From NCBI GenBank assembly GCA_035714365.1, contig DASTMB010000026.1:1-64000 (forward strand): a DNA stretch of 64,000 nt, written 5' to 3'. Every line of letters starts with the position of its first letter. Position 1 is the stretch's first letter. The position numbers and the translations under genes were made by a program. The stretch comes from Mycobacteriales bacterium (GTDB lineage: Bacteria; Actinomycetota; Actinomycetes; BP-191). This document shows, piece by piece, positions 9,785 to 19,310 of this stretch. The notes beneath the pieces were generated by a model, which saw only the letters and a list, made by a program, of their open reading frames with translations, had not been told where the DNA came from and did no database searches.

Positions 9785-10411
9785 CTACAAGACCGGCTCG
9801 GTCGCGGGCGCATCGTTCGCCGGGTCGGCGCCGAGGTTGTACCCGGACAGCCGCCACCGCTCCCCCTGCCGGGCCAGCGTCGCCCACCGCGCGTTGCCGA
9901 GCACCGTGAACGCCGCCCGCGCCTCGGCCGGCAGCCCCAGCAGCGCCAGCACCAGCGCGCGGCCGGTGCCGCCGTGCGTCACGACGACGAGCGGCCCGCC
10001 GTCGCCGAGCGCCTCCGTGACGCAGGAGACCGCCCGCGCGGCGACCTCGGCGAGGGTCTCCCCGCCCTCCCGGCGCACGTCCTCGCCGGCCAGCCACGCC
10101 GCGTACGTGCGAGGGAACCGCGAGGCAACCTCGTCCCGCGTCAGCCCCGACCACTCCCCCACGTGCACCTCGCGGAGCCGCGGGTCGAGCGTGACCGGCA
10201 GGCCCAGCGCCCCGGCGGTGGCGGACGCGCGCAGCAGGTCCGACGACACGACCCGGGCCGGGCGCAACGCCGCCAGCCGGACGGCGGCGGCACGCGACTG
10301 CGCGACGCCCACGTCGTCCAGCGGTACGTCGGCCTGGCCCTGGAAGCGGCCGGTGTCGTTCCACTCGGTCCGCCCGTGGCGCCAGACGACGAGGTCCGGC
10401 GCGTCCGTCAC
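9785..10411 (-). CDS. Histidine phosphatase (phosphoglycerate mutase superfamily)
   Basis: 208 residues. The catalytic RHG motif is at 'VVWRHGRTEWN', the second histidine at 'VVVTHGGTGRALV', and Glu at 'LREVHVGEWSGL'. In Mycobacterium the gene at this position after rsfS (Rv2419c, gpgP) is a glucosyl-3-phosphoglycerate phosphatase for methylglucose lipopolysaccharide synthesis. By position this could be the same, but sequence alone supports only a small-molecule phosphatase. The GTG start at 10411 forms a GTGA overlap with the rsfS stop. Its own 3' end lies 18 bases from the 5' end of tRNA-Ala, both on the minus strand. Confidence 0.88.
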   Translation of the reverse strand: MTDAPDLVVWRHGRTEWNDTGRFQGQADVPLDDVGVAQSRAAAVRLAALRPARVVSSDLLRASATAGALGLPVTLDPRLREVHVGEWSGLTRDEVASRFPRTYAAWLAGEDVRREGGETLAEVAARAVSCVTEALGDGGPLVVVTHGGTGRALVLALLGLPAEARAAFTVLGNARWATLARQGERWRLSGYNLGADPANDAPATEPVL

Positions 10412-10806
10412 CGCGCGGCCGCGTCCTCGTCGGAGTCGGTGAACTCGATCCGCGGGCAGTCCTTCCAGAGGCGTTCCAGCGAGTAGAACGTCCGCTCCTC
10501 GGTGTGCAGCACGTGCACGACCACGTCGACGAAGTCGAGCAGCACCCAGCGCGCCTCGCGCTCGCCCTCGCGGCGCAGCGGCTTGGCGCCGAGGTCGCGC
10601 AGCCGGCCCTCCACCTCGTTGACGATGGCGCCGACCTGGCGCTCGTTCGGGGCGGAGCAGATGACGAAGCAGTCGGTGATGACGAGCTGCTCGCTCACGT
10701 CGAGGATGACGATGTCGCGCGCGAGCTTGTCCGCCGCGGCCTGGGCGGCGGTGAGGGCGAGCTCGACGGCACGCGGTTGAGCGGTCACCGGAACAGCGTG
10801 CCACAC
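10408..10806 (-). CDS. rsfS: Ribosomal silencing factor RsfS
   Basis: About 126-132 residues. Binds ribosomal protein L14 and blocks 30S-50S joining in poor nutrient conditions. The family core is clear: 'DIVILDVSEQLVITDCFVICSAPNERQVGAIVNEVEGRL' and 'WVLLDFVDVVVHVLHTEERTFYSLERLWKD'. The start is uncertain: ATG 10806 or, giving the more usual length, GTG 10788; neither has a clear ribosome binding site. It follows the LCP gene by 10 bases and overlaps the phosphatase, so nadD-LCP-rsfS-phosphatase form one operon. Confidence 0.95.
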   Translation of the reverse strand: MWHAVPVTAQPRAVELALTAAQAAADKLARDIVILDVSEQLVITDCFVICSAPNERQVGAIVNEVEGRLRDLGAKPLRREGEREARWVLLDFVDVVVHVLHTEERTFYSLERLWKDCPRIEFTDSDEDAAAR

Positions 10807-10816
10807 CGGCGCCGCG

Positions 10817-12094
10817 TCAGGGCTTGTAGTCGGCCCCGATGACGACGATGACGTCGGCGACGGACTGTGTCTGCGCGCTGATCCGCACGGCGGCCGGCGA
10901 GAGGTTCAGCAACGTCGCCACGCGCCGCGCCTTGTCCAGCGACGCGTCGGAGGAGTCGAACACGACGACGACCGACTCCTTCTCCCCGAACGGCTGCTTG
11001 TTGCGCGTGCCGACGACCTTGAACTCGTCGCGCAGCCGGCCCGCCACGCTCGCGCCGAGGCCGGGCGTGCCGACGCCGTTGAGGACGAGCACGCGGTTGG
11101 TGCCGTCGTCGCGGCCGGGCGGGATCGAGTCGGCGAGCTGGGCGCGGACCAGCGCCGCGACCTCGTCGACCTTGATGCTGAACGTCGTGGACCCGCCGCC
11201 GGTGTTGATCGCCGAGACGGGCAGCACCTGCGGCTCGTACCGGTCGCCGGCGTGCGCGTCGCGCACCCCTTGGAGGAACGCCGCCAGCTCGCCCGGCGAC
11301 CACCCCGGGAGCTGCGAGCCGGGGCCGAGCGCGGCGAGGCTGGTGGTCAACGTCGCGGGGTCGTCGGGCAGCCCGTCGAGGACGGCCTCGAGGACCGACT
11401 GGAGCCGGGCCTGGAAGGTGATCTCGTCCTGGCCGCGCGCGACGTACGTGGCGTAGGCGAGGGCGGTGGCGCCGTCGAGGCGCTGGCCCGGGCCGGCGCG
11501 GAGGAGGATGGTCGAGCTGCCCTTCGGGCCGTTCTGGACGACGTCCACGTCGACGTCGACGACGACGCCGCCCGCCCGGTCGACCAGCGTCGCGAACGCA
11601 TCGCCGCTGAGCGTCCAGTCGTGGTCCACGGTGACGCCCATCAGGTCCGCGACGGCGTCCTTCGCGACGGCGGGGCCGCCGAGGCGGATGGCGTTGCCGA
11701 GGACGACGTTGCCGATGCCGGCGACGTCGGCGAGCGTGTGCGGCGGGATCAGCACCATCGTGGCGCGCCGCGGCTCCGGGTCGTACGCGAGGAGCACGGT
11801 GGCGCGGCCGGCCTTGTTCGCGCCGGTGACCGTGAGCAGCAGCGTCCGCTGGGTGCGGCCCTTGGCGGCCGGCGGCTTCTTGTCGGTGGTGACCGCCTTG
11901 CCGACGAACGCCGCGGCGGCGAGCAGGACGAGCGCCCCCACGACCACGAGCGCGACCGTGCTGCGGCGGCGGCGCTGCTTGCGGCGGCGCTGGCGGACGG
12001 AGGCGCGGGAGGCGCGGCGCCCGGGGGCGAGGTTCTGCGGGGCGACCGGCGTCGTGGACTCGCCGCGGCCGGCGCGCCGCTTGCCGCGCGCCAT
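10817..12094 (-). CDS. LytR-CpsA-Psr protein with LytR_C domain
   Basis: 425 residues. A highly basic cytoplasmic N-terminus (RQRRRKQRRRR) is followed by one membrane helix (about residues 45-65) and an extracellular LCP domain ('TVLLAYDPEPRRATMVLIPPHTLADVAGIG', 'GGVVVDVDVDV', 'GQRLDGATALAYATYV'). The C-terminal LytR_C domain includes 'NRVLVLNGVGTPGLGASVAGRLRDEFKVVG'. LCP proteins attach glycopolymers to peptidoglycan. The classical LCP arginine cluster is only partly recognisable, so ligase activity is inferred. ATG 12094 shares one base with the nadD stop (TGATG). It sits between nadD and rsfS, as in Streptomyces. Confidence 0.85.
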   Translation of the reverse strand: MARGKRRAGRGESTTPVAPQNLAPGRRASRASVRQRRRKQRRRRSTVALVVVGALVLLAAAAFVGKAVTTDKKPPAAKGRTQRTLLLTVTGANKAGRATVLLAYDPEPRRATMVLIPPHTLADVAGIGNVVLGNAIRLGGPAVAKDAVADLMGVTVDHDWTLSGDAFATLVDRAGGVVVDVDVDVVQNGPKGSSTILLRAGPGQRLDGATALAYATYVARGQDEITFQARLQSVLEAVLDGLPDDPATLTTSLAALGPGSQLPGWSPGELAAFLQGVRDAHAGDRYEPQVLPVSAINTGGGSTTFSIKVDEVAALVRAQLADSIPPGRDDGTNRVLVLNGVGTPGLGASVAGRLRDEFKVVGTRNKQPFGEKESVVVVFDSSDASLDKARRVATLLNLSPAAVRISAQTQSVADVIVVIGADYKP

Positions 12095-12678
12095 CAGGCG
12101 GTCCCGGCGTAGAGGCCGTGGGACGCGATGTAGTCGGCGACGGCGTCGGGCACGAGGTACCTGATCGGCGCGCCGCGCTCGACCCTGGAGCGGACGTCGG
12201 AGGCGGAGACCTCCAGCGCGGGGGTGTCGACCAGCGTCACCGCGCCCGCCGGGAACGCCGTCACGTCCACGAGGTACCCGGGCCGGGTCACGCCGACGAG
12301 GTGCGCGAGCGCGAACAGCGCCTCCGGCTCGCGCCACGTCGGCACGCCCGCGAGCGCGTCCGCGCCGAGCACGAAGAACAGGTCGTCGCCGCCGGCGGCG
12401 AGCGCGCGCAGCGTGTCGACCGAGTACGTCGGCCCCTCGCGGTCGATCTCGACCCGGCTCACCGAGAACCGCGGGTCGTGCTCGGTCGCGAGCAGCGTCA
12501 TCGCGTACCGGTCCTCGGCGGGCGAGACGGGCCGCGCCGCCTTCTGCCACGGCAGGCCGGTCGGCACGAACACCACCTCCGCGAGCTCCAGCCGGTACGC
12601 CACCTCCGACGCGCAGACGAGGTGGCCGAGGTGGACGGGGTCGAACGTCCCGCCCATCACGCCCACCCGCCGCGTCAC
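12094..12678 (-). CDS. nadD: Nicotinate-nucleotide adenylyltransferase
   Basis: 194 residues. Transfers AMP to nicotinate mononucleotide in NAD synthesis. The nucleotidyltransferase HxGH motif is seen in 'VGVMGGTFDPVHLGHLVCASEV', and the ISSTxxR-like motif as 'EVSASDVRSRVERGAPIRYLVPDAVADYI'. GTG 12678 puts the conserved N-terminus (VTRRVGVMGG) in the usual place. The ribosome binding site is weak, which is unusual beside its neighbours. It is 20 bases downstream of the VWA gene stop and starts the nadD-LCP-rsfS operon. Confidence 0.96.
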   Translation of the reverse strand: MTRRVGVMGGTFDPVHLGHLVCASEVAYRLELAEVVFVPTGLPWQKAARPVSPAEDRYAMTLLATEHDPRFSVSRVEIDREGPTYSVDTLRALAAGGDDLFFVLGADALAGVPTWREPEALFALAHLVGVTRPGYLVDVTAFPAGAVTLVDTPALEVSASDVRSRVERGAPIRYLVPDAVADYIASHGLYAGTA

Positions 12679-12698
12679 GGGAGCGACACTAGCGGGAG

Positions 12699-14068
12699 TC
12701 AGACCGGGAGCAGGCGAGTCACGAACGCCTGGAGCTGCTCGGCGTTGCGGCACTCGACCAGCTCGTCCACCAGCGGCGCGTACTGCGAGACGGCCGAGTC
12801 GCCGGAGTCCCAGTACGCGCGCGGCTCCGGGTTGAGCCAGTACGCGTGCCGCGCGCGCTTCACGACGCTCGCCAGCGCGGCGGCGCCGGTGGCCCGGTAG
12901 TTGTTGCGGGCGTCGCCGAGGATCAGCAGCGACGTGCGCGGCCCGACCGCGTCGGCGTAGCGCTCGGCGAACACCTCGAACGAGTGCCCGTAGTCGCTGT
13001 GCCCGTCGAACCACACGAGCCGTGCCTCCTCCGACAGCCGCCGCATGGCGTCGCCGAAGTCGCCGGTCGCGAAGTAGTCGGTGACCTCGTCGCAGGTGTC
13101 GATGAACGCGAACGCCCGCACCTTGCTGAACTGCTCGCGCAGCGCGTACGCGAGCATCAGCGTGAACCGCGCGAACGCGCTCACCGACCCGCTCACGTCG
13201 CAGAGGATGACCAGCTCCGGCCGGTGCGGCCGCAACGGCCGGTGGTGCGTGACGACGGGCACGCCGCCGGTGCCGAGGCTGGCCCGCACGGTGCGCCGGA
13301 AGTCCAGGCGGCCGCGCCGCCCCAGCCGCCGCCGCGCCGCGAGACGGGTCGCCAGCCGGCGGGCCAGCGGCAGCACGGTGCGGCGCAGCTCGGCCAGGTC
13401 GTCGCGGGTCGCGCGGACGAAGTCGACGTGCTCCGGCAGCCCCTTCACCGCCGTCTTCGCGACCGCCTCGACGCCCTTCTCCTCGGCGAGCAGGCGGCGT
13501 ACCTCGGCGTCGACGTACCGCTCGAACTGCCGGGTGCGTTCGGTGATGGTCTGCCGCGCGACCTGCTCCGCCAGCCCACCGCGCGGGACGTCGGCGAGCA
13601 GCCGGGCGATCAGCGTCTCCGGCGACAGCGCGCGCATGACCCGGTAGGAGAAGAACGACTGCCGTCCCGGCGCGGCGTCGGCGCGGCCGAGCCCCTGCAC
13701 CGCCAGCCGCGCCAGCCGGCGCAGCGTCGCGTCGTCGGCCTCCAGCAGCAGCCGGGCCAGCGCCTCCCGCATCTGCTCCGCGTCGGCCGGGTCGACGCCC
13801 GCGAGCGGGTCGTCCGCGCCGCCGTCGGCGTCCGGCGTCGCGAGGCCGTGCGCGAGCGGGAACCACAGGTCGAACAGCGCGTCGAACGCCGGCCGGTGCG
13901 CGGCGCGCTTCACCGTCGTGGCGGCCAGCCCCTCGCGGAGCGTCTCGCGTTCGACCAGCTCGACGCTGGTCAGCGCGCGGACCGCGTCGATGCTCTCCGC
14001 GAGGCTCACCGGGATGCCCGCGCGGCGCAGCGCCTCGACCAGGGAGACCGTCCGGTCGAGGAGGCCGG

Positions 14069-14072
<4 letters not shown>
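12699..14072 (-). CDS. VWA domain protein, CoxE-like partner of MoxR
   Basis: About 457 residues. The C-terminal von Willebrand A domain has a MIDAS motif, 'LVILCDVSGSVSAF' (DxSxS). The N-terminal CoxE-like helical part starts 'LLDRTVSLVEALRRAGIPVSLAESIDAV'. MoxR/CoxE pairs act as AAA+ chaperone modules that insert cofactors or activate enzymes; no client enzyme is adjacent here. The start is unusual: the conserved N-terminus follows the MoxR stop directly and only a CTG (14072, CTGA overlap) is available. The next in-frame GTG, at 14009, would cut off 21 residues of the conserved helix. Confidence 0.87.
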
Positions 14073-14947
<875 letters not shown>

Positions 14948-14995
14948 GGCGCCTCCTCGTCTGCGGACCGAACGCCATTCTGCCGCGTGCCCGGC

Positions 14996-15048
14996 GCTTC
15001 CGGGAAGCGGGCCGTGCGGGGAGGACGTCGGTGGCGCTTCCGGGAAGC
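14996..15048. repeat. Paired GCTTCCGGGAAGC palindromes, copy B
   Basis: Identical palindromes at 14996-15008 and 15036-15048, again exactly 40 bp start to start. The spacer holds GCCGTGCGGGG at 15011-15021, which is 15 bases into the element here and 26 bases in copy A. This copy lies between the divergent moxR and dehydrogenase genes, where regulatory sites would be expected. Confidence 0.85.
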
Positions 15049-15091
15049 GCGGCGGCGCGGCGGGGGCGGCGGCGCTGGCAGGATGGGCGGC

Positions 15092-15961
15092 ATGCGAGTG
15101 GCGTTCCTGGGTCTGGGTCGGATGGGCGCGCCGATGGCGGCGCACGTGGCGCGGGCGGGGCACGACCTCACCGTCTGGAACCGCACCCCCGGCCGGGCCG
15201 CCGACCTGGTCGCGCTCGGCGCGCGGGAGGCGGGCTCGGTCGCGGACGCGGTGCGCGACGCCGAGGTGGTCGTGACGATGCTGTTCGGGCCGGACGCCGT
15301 CCGCGAGGTGGTCGCGGAGGTGGTCGCGGCGGCGCCGCCGGGGACGTTGCTGGTGGAGTGCTCGACCATCGGCCCGGCGGTGGCGCGCGAGCTGGCCGAG
15401 CTGGGGCGGGCGAAGGGGCACCGGTTCGTGGACGCGCCGGTCGCCGGCTCGGTGGCGCCGGCGACGGAGGGCACGCTCGGCGTGCTGGCGGGCGGCACCG
15501 ACGCGGACGTCGCCGCGGCGCGGCCGCTGCTGGAGCTGTGGGGCGACCCGGCGCGGGTCCGCCACCTCGGCCCGGCCGGCTCCGGCAGCGCGATGAAGCT
15601 GGTCATCAACCTCACGCTCGGCGTCGCGATGGGCGGCGTCGGCGAGGCGCTGCGGCTGGCGGGCGACCTCGGCGTCGACCGCGCGGCGGCGCTCGACGTG
15701 ATCGCGACCGGCCCGCTCGGCGTCTCCGTCAACACCAAGCGGGCGATGCTCGACAGCGGGGACTTCACCCCGACGGGGTTCTCGCTCGACCTGATGGCGA
15801 AGGACCTGGCGCTCGCCGTCGACGCCGCCGACAACGACCTGGCGCTCACGCGCGCGGCGCTCGACGCGGCCCGCGACGCGGTCGCGGCGGGTCACGGTTC
15901 GGACGACTACGCCTCGCTGGCGGGCCACCTGGGGTACGAAGGAAGCCACGACAGCGTCTGA
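15092..15961 (+). CDS. NAD(P)-dependent beta-hydroxyacid dehydrogenase family protein
   Basis: 289 residues. Rossmann motif '[35 protein letters not shown]', signature region 'FVDAPVAGSVAPATEGTLGVLAGG' and the catalytic-lysine segment 'GSGSAMKLVINLTLG' place it with 3-hydroxyisobutyrate / tartronate-semialdehyde / glyoxylate reductases. The substrate cannot be told. ATG 15092 gives the standard start just before the Rossmann fold; another in-frame ATG at 15083 is possible. It is followed 11 bases later by a VOC-family gene, so the two may act on related small molecules. Confidence 0.9.
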   Translation: MRVAFLGLGRMGAPMAAHVARAGHDLTVWNRTPGRAADLVALGAREAGSVADAVRDAEVVVTMLFGPDAVREVVAEVVAAAPPGTLLVECSTIGPAVARELAELGRAKGHRFVDAPVAGSVAPATEGTLGVLAGGTDADVAAARPLLELWGDPARVRHLGPAGSGSAMKLVINLTLGVAMGGVGEALRLAGDLGVDRAAALDVIATGPLGVSVNTKRAMLDSGDFTPTGFSLDLMAKDLALAVDAADNDLALTRAALDAARDAVAAGHGSDDYASLAGHLGYEGSHDSV

Positions 15962-15972
15962 GGGGGGCACCG

Positions 15973-16326
15973 GTGGTCACCGCCCGGGTCAACAACGTCA
16001 CGATCGACTGCGCCGACCCCGCCGCGCTGGCGGCGTTCTACGCGGCGCTGCTGGACCGGCGGGTCGTCTGGGAGGGCGGCCCGTACGTCGTCGTCGGCCG
16101 CTCCGACCCGGCCGAGCCGAACCTCGTCTTCCAGCGCGTCGCCGACCCGACGCCGGGCAAGGGGCGGATCCACCTCGACGTGCACGTGGACGACGTCGAC
16201 GCGGCCACCGAACGCGCCGTCGACCTCGGCGCGCGGCGCGGCGAGGACGTGGCGGAGCTCGGGATGTCGTGGCGCGTGATGAGCGACCCCGAGGGCAACC
16301 CGTTCTGCCTCGCCCCCGGCGCGTGA
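15973..16326 (+). CDS. VOC (glyoxalase/bleomycin-resistance) superfamily protein
   Basis: 117 residues forming one VOC module: 'VNNVTIDCADPAALAAFYAALLDRRVVWEGGPYVVVG' and 'HLDVHVDDVDAATERAVDLGA', ending 'VMSDPEGNPFCLAPG'. Members bind a metal or small ligand; function varies. The single-domain size suggests a dimer. GTG 15973 follows GAGGGGGG. The stop overlaps the next gene as GTGA. Confidence 0.85.
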   Translation: MVTARVNNVTIDCADPAALAAFYAALLDRRVVWEGGPYVVVGRSDPAEPNLVFQRVADPTPGKGRIHLDVHVDDVDAATERAVDLGARRGEDVAELGMSWRVMSDPEGNPFCLAPGA

Positions 16327-17678
16327 CGACGTCGTTCGGCACCGGCTGGCGCTGCGTCTGCGGCGTCTCCGGGCTCACCACCATCTACTGCCCGTACTGC
16401 GGGCGGACCTCGCCGCTGTTCACGCCGCCACCGCCCTACGCGGGGCCGGTGCCGCCGCCGCCCGGCCGGGTCGGCCTGGACCGGCGCGGCAAGCGGCTGG
16501 CGCTGCTGATCGCGCTGACGCTGCTGGTGGGGCTGAACCGCGCCGTCGTCCGCCTCGACCAGCGCACGGAGGCGCGCCGCGCCGCGCGGCAGGCCGCGCT
16601 GGAACGCGTCGTCGCCGAGCTGGAGACGTTCGTGGCGGCGCGGCACGGCGGGCCGTTCACGCGCACGGTCGCGGTGCGGCTGCTGGACGACCGCGAGTTC
16701 GTGGTGGCGCTGCGCGCGGGCGGGGCACTGCCGGACGACGACCTCGTGCCGTCGCCGACGCGCGCGCCGGTGCGCGACAACGGCGACTTCGACGCCACGC
16801 TGCGCGCGTTCGGGCTGGCCGACGCCGGCGACGGCTCCGAGCGCGAGGCCCGCAACGACCTGCTGACCGGCGGCGTCTTCGGCCTCTACGACGAACGCCG
16901 CGGCCGGCTGCTGGTGCGCGGGTCGGCGGTGACGCCGTTCGCCCGGATGGTGCTCGTGCACGAGCTGACGCACGCCTGGCAGGACCAGCACTACGGCCTG
17001 ACGACGGTGCACGACAAGAGCGGCGGCGGCGGGAAGGACGACAGCGACCGCGCGGTCACGGCGCTGGTCGAGGGCGACGCGTCGCGGGTTGAGCAGGACT
17101 GGCGGGACGCGCAGAGCGAGGCGGACCGCGCGGCGATCGCGGCGTACGAGCGGGAGCTGAACCGCCGCCGCCGCGGCGAGCCGAGCCGCGTCGAGCGCAC
17201 GCTGGACGCCCTCTACGGCTTCCCGTACACGGCCGGCGAACGGTTCGTGCGCGCGCTGTACGAGCGCGGCGGCAACGCGGCCGTGGACGCGGCGTTCGCG
17301 CACCCGCCGCTGACGACGGAGGAGGTGCTGCGGCCGGCGCTGTACCCGCGCCGCGGCGGCACGCCCGAGGTGCCCGCGCCGCGCGCCGACGGGACGCTGG
17401 TCGACGACGGGACGCTGGGGCAGGTCGGCCTGGTGGTGCTGCTCGGCCGCGGCGAGGTGACGCGGGAGGCGGTCGAGAACGCCACCGGCTGGGAGGGTGA
17501 CGCCTACGTGACGTGGCGCGACGGCGACCGCGTCTGCGCGCGGCTCGCGCTGCGGATGGACTCGCCGGCCGCGCGCGACCGGGTGCTGGTGACGTTGCGG
17601 CCGCGCGGGGTGCTGCGCAGCGTCGGCGCGACGGAGCTGGTGCTGCGGTCCTGCGCGACGGGCACCGCGGGCCCGTGA
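16323..17678 (+). CDS. Putative membrane-anchored zinc metallopeptidase with zinc ribbon
   Basis: 451 residues. The N-terminus has a zinc ribbon (CVCG at about residues 11-14 and CPYCG at 23-27), then a Pro-rich linker, one membrane helix (LALLIALTLLVGLN, about residues 58-72) and a large domain containing HELTHAWQDQHY, a clear HExxH zincin motif. A downstream 'ALVEGDASRVEQDW' could supply a glutamate ligand. I do not recognise a named family. The GTG start makes a GTGA overlap with the VOC gene; the longer ATG frame at 16269 is only overlap. The following gene is a small membrane protein coupled in the same way. Confidence 0.8.
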   Translation: MTTSFGTGWRCVCGVSGLTTIYCPYCGRTSPLFTPPPPYAGPVPPPPGRVGLDRRGKRLALLIALTLLVGLNRAVVRLDQRTEARRAARQAALERVVAELETFVAARHGGPFTRTVAVRLLDDREFVVALRAGGALPDDDLVPSPTRAPVRDNGDFDATLRAFGLADAGDGSEREARNDLLTGGVFGLYDERRGRLLVRGSAVTPFARMVLVHELTHAWQDQHYGLTTVHDKSGGGGKDDSDRAVTALVEGDASRVEQDWRDAQSEADRAAIAAYERELNRRRRGEPSRVERTLDALYGFPYTAGERFVRALYERGGNAAVDAAFAHPPLTTEEVLRPALYPRRGGTPEVPAPRADGTLVDDGTLGQVGLVVLLGRGEVTREAVENATGWEGDAYVTWRDGDRVCARLALRMDSPAARDRVLVTLRPRGVLRSVGATELVLRSCATGTAGP

Positions 17679-18070
17679 GCGGGCGGCACCGGCTGGGCCG
17701 GCCCGGCGACCCGTTCGTGTTCGGGACGCCACCGGCGCGCTGGCGGACCGTGACGGCGCGGCTGTGGCGGCCCCGGCGCGTCCGGGCGCTGGCGGCGCTG
17801 CTGCTGGCCGTGGCGGGGCTGCTCGGCGACTCGGTGGGCCGCGGCGTGCCGCTCGGCGACTACAACTGGCCGGTCGTCGGGCCGTTCCTCGTGGTCCCGC
17901 TGGTCGTGCTGGTCTGCTCGCCGGTGCCGTACCTGGGGCGCGGGGTGGCGCTGCTCGCGGCGCTGCTGGAGACGCCGGCGGCGCTGGTCGCCGCGCTGTT
18001 CACGTTCGGGCTGTGGCAGCTCCCGGCGGTGGCCGCGCTGTGGGCGACGTTCGGGGCGAAGGACCCCTAG
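17675..18070 (+). CDS. Small polytopic membrane protein
   Basis: 131 residues with about three hydrophobic helices (roughly 36-52, 66-86 and 92-118) after a basic N-terminus. No known motif. The GTG start overlaps the stop of the HExxH protein (GTGA), so it may be its partner. It ends 7 bases before the convergent proA stop. Function unknown. Confidence 0.7.
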   Translation: MSGRHRLGRPGDPFVFGTPPARWRTVTARLWRPRRVRALAALLLAVAGLLGDSVGRGVPLGDYNWPVVGPFLVVPLVVLVCSPVPYLGRGVALLAALLETPAALVAALFTFGLWQLPAVAALWATFGAKDP

Positions 18071-18077
18071 GAGGGTT

Positions 18078-19310
18078 CTAGCGAACGTGGCCGGAGCCGG
18101 TGACGACGTACTTGGTGCTGGTCAGCTCGGGCAGGCCCATCGGGCCGCGGGCGTGCAGCTTCTGCGTGGAGATGCCGATCTCGGCGCCGTAGCCGAACTC
18201 GCCGCCGTCGGTGAACCGCGTCGACGCGTTGACCATCACCGCCGCGCTGTCGACGGTCGCCACGAACCGCCGCGCCGCCTCCTGCGACCCGGTGACGATC
18301 GCCTCCGTGTGGCCGCTGCCGTACGTCCTGATGTGCGCGACCGCCGCGTCCAGCGACGGCACCACGCGGACGGCCAGGTCGAGCGACAGGTACTCGGCGT
18401 ACCAGTCGTCCTCGGTCGCCGGGACCACGCCGCCGAACGCCGCCACGGCCTCGTCGCCGTGCACGGTGACTCCGTTGGCGTGGAACGCCTCCAGCGCCTT
18501 CGGCAGGAACTCCGCCGCCACCGCCTCGTGCACCAGCAGCGTCTCGGCGGCGTTGCAGACCGACGGCCGGGACACCTTCGCGTTGACGGCGATGTCGAGC
18601 GCCATGGCCAGGTCGGCGGCGGCGTCGACGTAGACGTGGCAGTTGCCGACGCCGGTCTCGATCACCGGCACCGTCGAATCCTCGACGACGCTGCGGATCA
18701 GGTCGGCGCCGCCGCGCGGGATCAGCACGTCGACCAGACCGCGCAGCCGCATCAGCTCCTTCACCGCGTCGCGGTCGCCGCCGACGAGCTGCACCGCGTC
18801 GCGCGGCAGCCCCGCGCCCGCGACCGCGTCGGCGAGCACCGCGACCAGGCAGGCGTTGGAGCCCGCGGCGGTCGACGAGCCGCGCAGCAGCACGGCGTTG
18901 CCGCTCTTGAGGCAGATGCCGGCGGCGTCGGCGGTGACGTTGGGGCGGGCCTCGTAGACGATCCCGACGACGCCCAACGGCACCCGCACCTGGCGCAGCT
19001 CGAGGCCGTTCGGCAGCGTGCCGCCGCGGACCACCTCGCCGACCGGGTCGGGAAGCGCCGCGAGCGAACGCAGCCCGTCCGCCATGGCGGCGACGCGCTC
19101 GGCGGACAGCGCGAGCCGGTCGCGCAGCGCGGGCGCGAGGTCGCTGCCGCGGTCGAGGTCGCGGGCGTTGGCGGCCAGCACCTCCGGCGTCCGCGCCACC
19201 AGCGCGTCGGCCATGGCGCGCAACCCCGCGTCCTTGACCGCGCGCGACGCCAGCGCCAGCTCGGCGGCGGCGGCCTGCGCGCGTTCGGCCTGGGCGCGGA
19301 CCTCGCTCAT
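18078..19310 (-). CDS. proA: Gamma-glutamyl phosphate reductase
   Basis: 410 residues. NADPH-dependent reduction of glutamyl 5-phosphate to glutamate semialdehyde, second step of proline synthesis. The aldehyde-dehydrogenase fold shows '[32 protein letters not shown]' and the catalytic cysteine in '[17 protein letters not shown]'. The C-terminal '[30 protein letters not shown]'-type segment is intact. ATG 19310 overlaps the proB stop (ATGA). Confidence 0.97.
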   Translation of the reverse strand: MSEVRAQAERAQAAAAELALASRAVKDAGLRAMADALVARTPEVLAANARDLDRGSDLAPALRDRLALSAERVAAMADGLRSLAALPDPVGEVVRGGTLPNGLELRQVRVPLGVVGIVYEARPNVTADAAGICLKSGNAVLLRGSSTAAGSNACLVAVLADAVAGAGLPRDAVQLVGGDRDAVKELMRLRGLVDVLIPRGGADLIRSVVEDSTVPVIETGVGNCHVYVDAAADLAMALDIAVNAKVSRPSVCNAAETLLVHEAVAAEFLPKALEAFHANGVTVHGDEAVAAFGGVVPATEDDWYAEYLSLDLAVRVVPSLDAAVAHIRTYGSGHTEAIVTGSQEAARRFVATVDSAAVMVNASTRFTDGGEFGYGAEIGISTQKLHARGPMGLPELTSTKYVVTGSGHVR

